A stretch of DNA of 64,000 bases. Origin: Methanolinea sp. (GTDB lineage Archaea; Halobacteriota; Methanomicrobia; Methanomicrobiales; Methanospirillaceae). This document shows, in pieces, positions 61,380 to 64,000 of this stretch. The notes under the pieces are model-generated. The model saw only the letters and a list, made by a program, of their open reading frames with translations. It ran no database searches and was not told the origin of the DNA. Where the stretch lies: contig JASFYI010000001.1 of assembly GCA_030055515.1 (NCBI GenBank), forward strand, positions 728,876 to 792,875, in the 5' to 3' direction. How positions within the stretch are numbered: position 1 is the first letter of the stretch; each line of letters begins with the position of its first letter. The position numbers were made by a program, and so were the translations under genes.

Positions 61380-61604
61380 TTATACTACGACCGTGACCTT
61401 TCTGATCGCCACCCCCTGCTGGTCTGGAATCGCCTTGCGGCGTTTTGCCAGTGACTCGATATACGCTTCAATCGCTTCTTTTGCATTTTTTTCTGCTTCC
61501 TCGATGGTTTTACCCTGGGTGATGCACCCGGGAAGCGCAGGGACGGTCACCACGAACCAGCCATCTTCACCCGGCTCTATAATCACGCTGTAGGTCTTTT
61601 CCAT
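61380..61604 (-). CDS. hicB: HicB antitoxin (intact)
   Basis: 74 residues from ATG 61604, preceded by GGGTGGTGGAC. YSVIIEPGEDGWFVVTVPAL with PGCITQGKTIEEAEKNAKEA is the canonical HicB fold. The toxin gene follows on the same strand with a single frameshift. This is the second hicBA pair within 1.3 kb, on the opposite strand from the first. Confidence 0.88.
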   Translation of the reverse strand: MEKTYSVIIEPGEDGWFVVTVPALPGCITQGKTIEEAEKNAKEAIEAYIESLAKRRKAIPDQQGVAIRKVTVVV

Positions 61605-61613
61605 GTCCACCAC

Positions 61614-61849
61614 CCGATGATCCCTTTCCTGAAGATGATTATTTCGACAATTGAATAATGGTTTGCTCGATATTTAGCGGTATCTCTCTGAAGGACTCAT
61701 TCACCTGAGCAAAGGCGCGGGAGTATTGCTCTGTTAACCCTTTGCCTCTGAATCATGCAGAGGTTCTTCCTCCGCCAGAGTGCGAGGTTTACTGTTGATT
61801 ACTGCTCTGAGTGAAGATAAATGCCATTCCGGGTTTGTCCATCACCAGT
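61614..61849. other. Short region with no recognisable gene
   Basis: About 240 bases between hicB and the HEPN fragment. On the minus strand the sequence could once have carried more of the HEPN gene, but no conserved stretch is visible. Confidence 0.4.
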
Positions 61850-61965
61850 GTTCTAACCGGCAGAATTCACAAACCCCTCTGCCACCTCGAACGCTGCGAG
61901 GATGCGGGACTGGGCTCGAGATCTTCCAGAAGGGGTTGCTCCTCGATACAGGACTTCCAGTTCAT
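61850..61965 (-). pseudogene. HEPN-domain gene fragment
   Basis: ATG 61965 reads MNWKSCIEEQPLLEDLEPSP, the typical start of small archaeal HEPN proteins paired with nucleotidyltransferases; one frame change near 61885 gives FEVAEGFVNSAG and then a stop. The rest is missing. Its ATGA overlaps the stop of the NTase fragment upstream, showing the original operon. Confidence 0.6.
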
Positions 61966-62516
61966 AATTCTGTCCCCCGGAAAAGGATATGATGAGCGAT
62001 GATACTCATTGCAAGAGCATCCCTGCGTTGTTTCATCTCCTCCCAATGGTAACAGGGCACTACCATCACATGCACTTCGTGTCCCCCGCATGCTTCGATC
62101 TCAGCAAAGAGGCCGAAATCGACATCGTTCTCATCGCCGAGCACAGGATATCGATATCGCTCCTTTCATCATAGGAACCACGCGCGATGCTGCCATATGC
62201 GGCCAGGGATATCGCATTCTCTGCAATACGCGTGATGCCTGCCTCGCGGAGAAGAAGCGCCATGTAGACGCGTTTCAATTCCTTCACGATTGTATCATCA
62301 TTATTCAATGAGAGGAGATGGGAAGTTCCTACTCTGCTTACGCTGAGAATCCCGTCCGTCACGAAGATATCCACATATCTTTTCACACTTCCAGGCGATA
62401 CCTCCAGTTCCCGGGCGAGCTCGTTGATGTTGGGTTTCGAACTGGGATGACCGGGGACATCCCGGCAGTCTGTTTCCCACGAACTTCTCAAATGCCTCCC
62501 TGATGCAGCCGCACAC
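61962..62516 (-). pseudogene. HTH-nucleotidyltransferase gene with two frameshifts
   Basis: Minus strand pieces: REAFEKFVGNRLPG; then, after a one-base shift near 62463, HPSSKPNINELARELEVSPG then SVKRYVDIFVTDGIL (winged helix) and AAYGSIARGSYDERSDIDIL (nucleotidyltransferase GSx10DxD); then, after a shift near 62144, LGDENDVDFGLFAEIEACGG and YHWEEMKQRRDALAMSIIAH to the stop at 61962. The domains join only if the two indels are repaired. It precedes the HEPN fragment, as in NTase-HEPN pairs. Confidence 0.72.
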
Positions 62517-62636
62517 AAAGTTTCACCCCCTCTTCTGGAAGTCTGCCGTCTGATTGTACTCGTGGATATACACCGGCATTGCATCAGCGAACGTCCCTGT
62601 CCTCTCTGGAGTCCCTTCCACCAGGGGGAGTTGTGC

Positions 62637-62675
62637 AGCCGCTCCTCAGCCCGCCTCTGCTCCTCGGGATCAGGA
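62637..62675. repeat. Third copy of the 30-base flippase-derived segment
   Basis: The 30 bases at 62641-62670 (starting GCTCCTCAGCCCGCC) are identical to 60937-60966 and resemble 60171-60210 inside the flippase gene. Orientation is the same. The flanks differ. Confidence 0.7.
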
Positions 62676-62854
62676 GTTTCGTCGGAACACTGTGCTCGCG
62701 AGAGATGAGGTTATTCGATGGCCATGTAGAGCAGGGGGTGGATCACAGAAGTACATAGAGAGATGGAGAGGGACGGTGCTGCCCGGTCTTTCCCGCCGAG
62801 AGTATTCACGGTGCTGAAAACGGGCACGGCAGGGTGATGCGGCTGGAGGCGGAA

Positions 62855-63334
62855 TCACCTGATCGCGGGCATTCCGGGGCGGGAAACCGACAGATAAAGA
62901 GTCGTGGCGGCGAATTCCTGAACCTTGGGGATCAGGCTGCCACCGTCGGGTTCACGCCGTGGAGTAAAAACTGTATGCATCCTCCGAGGCGATTCACACA
63001 AGTCTCTTACCCACCTTCCCTTCGTCTTCTCGGAGAGCACCCTGTCCATCGTGAACAGTGGCGCTCCGCTCCTCCGGGATGCAGCCAGGTAGAGGGCGTC
63101 ATAAACCGTCAGTCGCTCGGAGAGGGCGATCCTGAATGCATCCTCGAGCAGGTATGCCGCGCTCATCACCTCGCAGGCGATTCCGATGAAGTCCATACAA
63201 CCGTGCAGCGCCCGAAAGGCGACCTCCTCCTGCTCGCCGGAGGTGATGACATTCTTCCATACGACGTTCGCCACCTCTGCGAAGGCCAGATCGAGGGTGA
63301 TCAGCTTCTCCGGAGGGAAGGACCACCACTGCAT
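62855..63334 (-). pseudogene. PIN-domain (VapC-like) protein lacking its N-terminus
   Basis: Open frame of 159 residues with LITLDLAFAEVANVVWKNVI, LTVYDALYLAASRRSGAPLF and TMDRVLSEKTKGRWV, the middle and C-terminal acidic motifs of PIN RNases. The first conserved Asp (expected in a C[IV]DAS start) is seen only in another frame (SCIDA at about 63330-63344), and the first helix is missing. The last 40 residues look like read-through. Probably inactive. No VapB adjoins. Confidence 0.6.
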
Positions 63335-64000
63335 CGATGCACGATTGTAAGTTGGGTCTCATTCAGGAAGGAGAGGCAATCCATCTGGTGAGGAGGTAAT
63401 TCAGGCTGAAGCCTCAGACTACTATTGATTAGACAACGCACTGGAGCACGAACGGTCATTTATTTTCAAAAAGGAATAGGGGGGCATAGATTGATAATGC
63501 ATGTTCAAGCTCTGGTCGAGCGACCCTTTGCTGTGATGAAGAGGTATTAATGCAGCTCTGTGCTAGAGTGAATGCGGAGCGGCTGTTCTCATGTATTGCG
63601 TTCAATCTGCAGCAGATCTTGTTCATCGAGAGAGCACCCTCATAGGAGGGGCTCTTGAAGGCATATTAGTATCAAGGGATTTTAGGAAATGACAGAATAG
63701 ATTAGCCGATAATCGGTGAATCCGACAATAAAGTAAATGTTCATAGAAGGGGGAGGGATAATAACTCTTTTATGATAAATTTTATCAAAACCTCTTTTTA
63801 GATAACAATTGATTGACAGGTTTCAAAAATTTATAATATAAATTTTCAAGAGACTTTGTTATATAATTAGTCTTAACCCCCTCCCCAAATCACCATTCAG
63901 CCAACCGTTGTAATTGAATCTTATCTCCAAATCCCAGAGAAATTACGAGTCCGAGTAAAAGTACATTCAGGCAGACCGTCTTTTTCACAGATCGCGTCGT
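63335..64000. other. Right-edge region without a recognised gene
   Basis: About 665 bases. No convincing reading frame on either strand. From roughly 63700 to 63880 it is AT-rich (for example GATAAATTTTATCAAAACC), which may be a promoter or another low-GC import running past the edge. Confidence 0.5.

Overview
The window looks like chromosome of a GC-rich methanogenic archaeon. The strongest marker is an AtwA-type double ABC protein (methyl-coenzyme M reductase activation, component A2). A dihydropteroate synthase-related protein, a four-subunit pyruvate:ferredoxin oxidoreductase, a thermosome, TiaS, deoxyhypusine synthase, archaeal RibL/RibK/RibB and TATA-box promoters all agree. Placement near the Methanomicrobiales is inferred from gene content and GC, not proven.

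Layout. 1-9426 (minus strand) is one long run: Pcm, a cyclase-like hydrolase, a Cys-rich unknown, GlmM, two GlmU-like proteins, GlmS and two glycosyltransferases; it makes UDP-GlcNAc and uses sugars. 9499-13324 (minus) holds a minimal SufBC pair, a secreted transglutaminase-like protein and a HAD phosphatase. 13512-16888 (plus) is an MrfB-like exonuclease plus MrfA-like helicase pair. 16872-18048 (minus) is an encapsulin shell with its ferritin-like cargo. 18157-20442 (minus) carries RibL, a JAMM protein and a DHPS-like protein. 20485-25345 (plus) carries a PHP hydrolase, TruA, a CxxC-cluster protein, an amber-interrupted DUF5320-like gene, a DUF134 regulator and AtwA. 25485-28240 is porBAGD. 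28278-43282 is core metabolism: thermosome, regulators, TiaS, deoxyhypusine synthase, PyrF, a stand-alone NrdD tail domain, CbiZ, an RPA pair, RibB/RibK, and the HMG-CoA synthase/thiolase/DUF35 complex.

43512-64000 is accessory. A secreted TPR protein is followed by gene-poor sequence with one intact MntA-HepT pair and a HepT fragment. 46859-60218 is a surface polysaccharide/glycan locus (GT2, WecB, two epimerases, four full-length GT4 or DUF354-type proteins, DUF362, a large membrane protein, a flippase). Inside it, 53448-59002 is strikingly AT-rich with abrupt GC-rich patches inside genes, suggesting import and recombination. From 60356 to the right edge lies a graveyard of toxin-antitoxin and nucleotidyltransferase modules: two hicBA pairs with intact antitoxins and frameshifted toxins, a frameshifted NTase-HEPN pair, a truncated PIN protein and repeated fragments of a flippase 5' end.

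No rRNA, tRNA, CRISPR array or insertion sequence was recognised by eye; tRNAs could not be searched for systematically.
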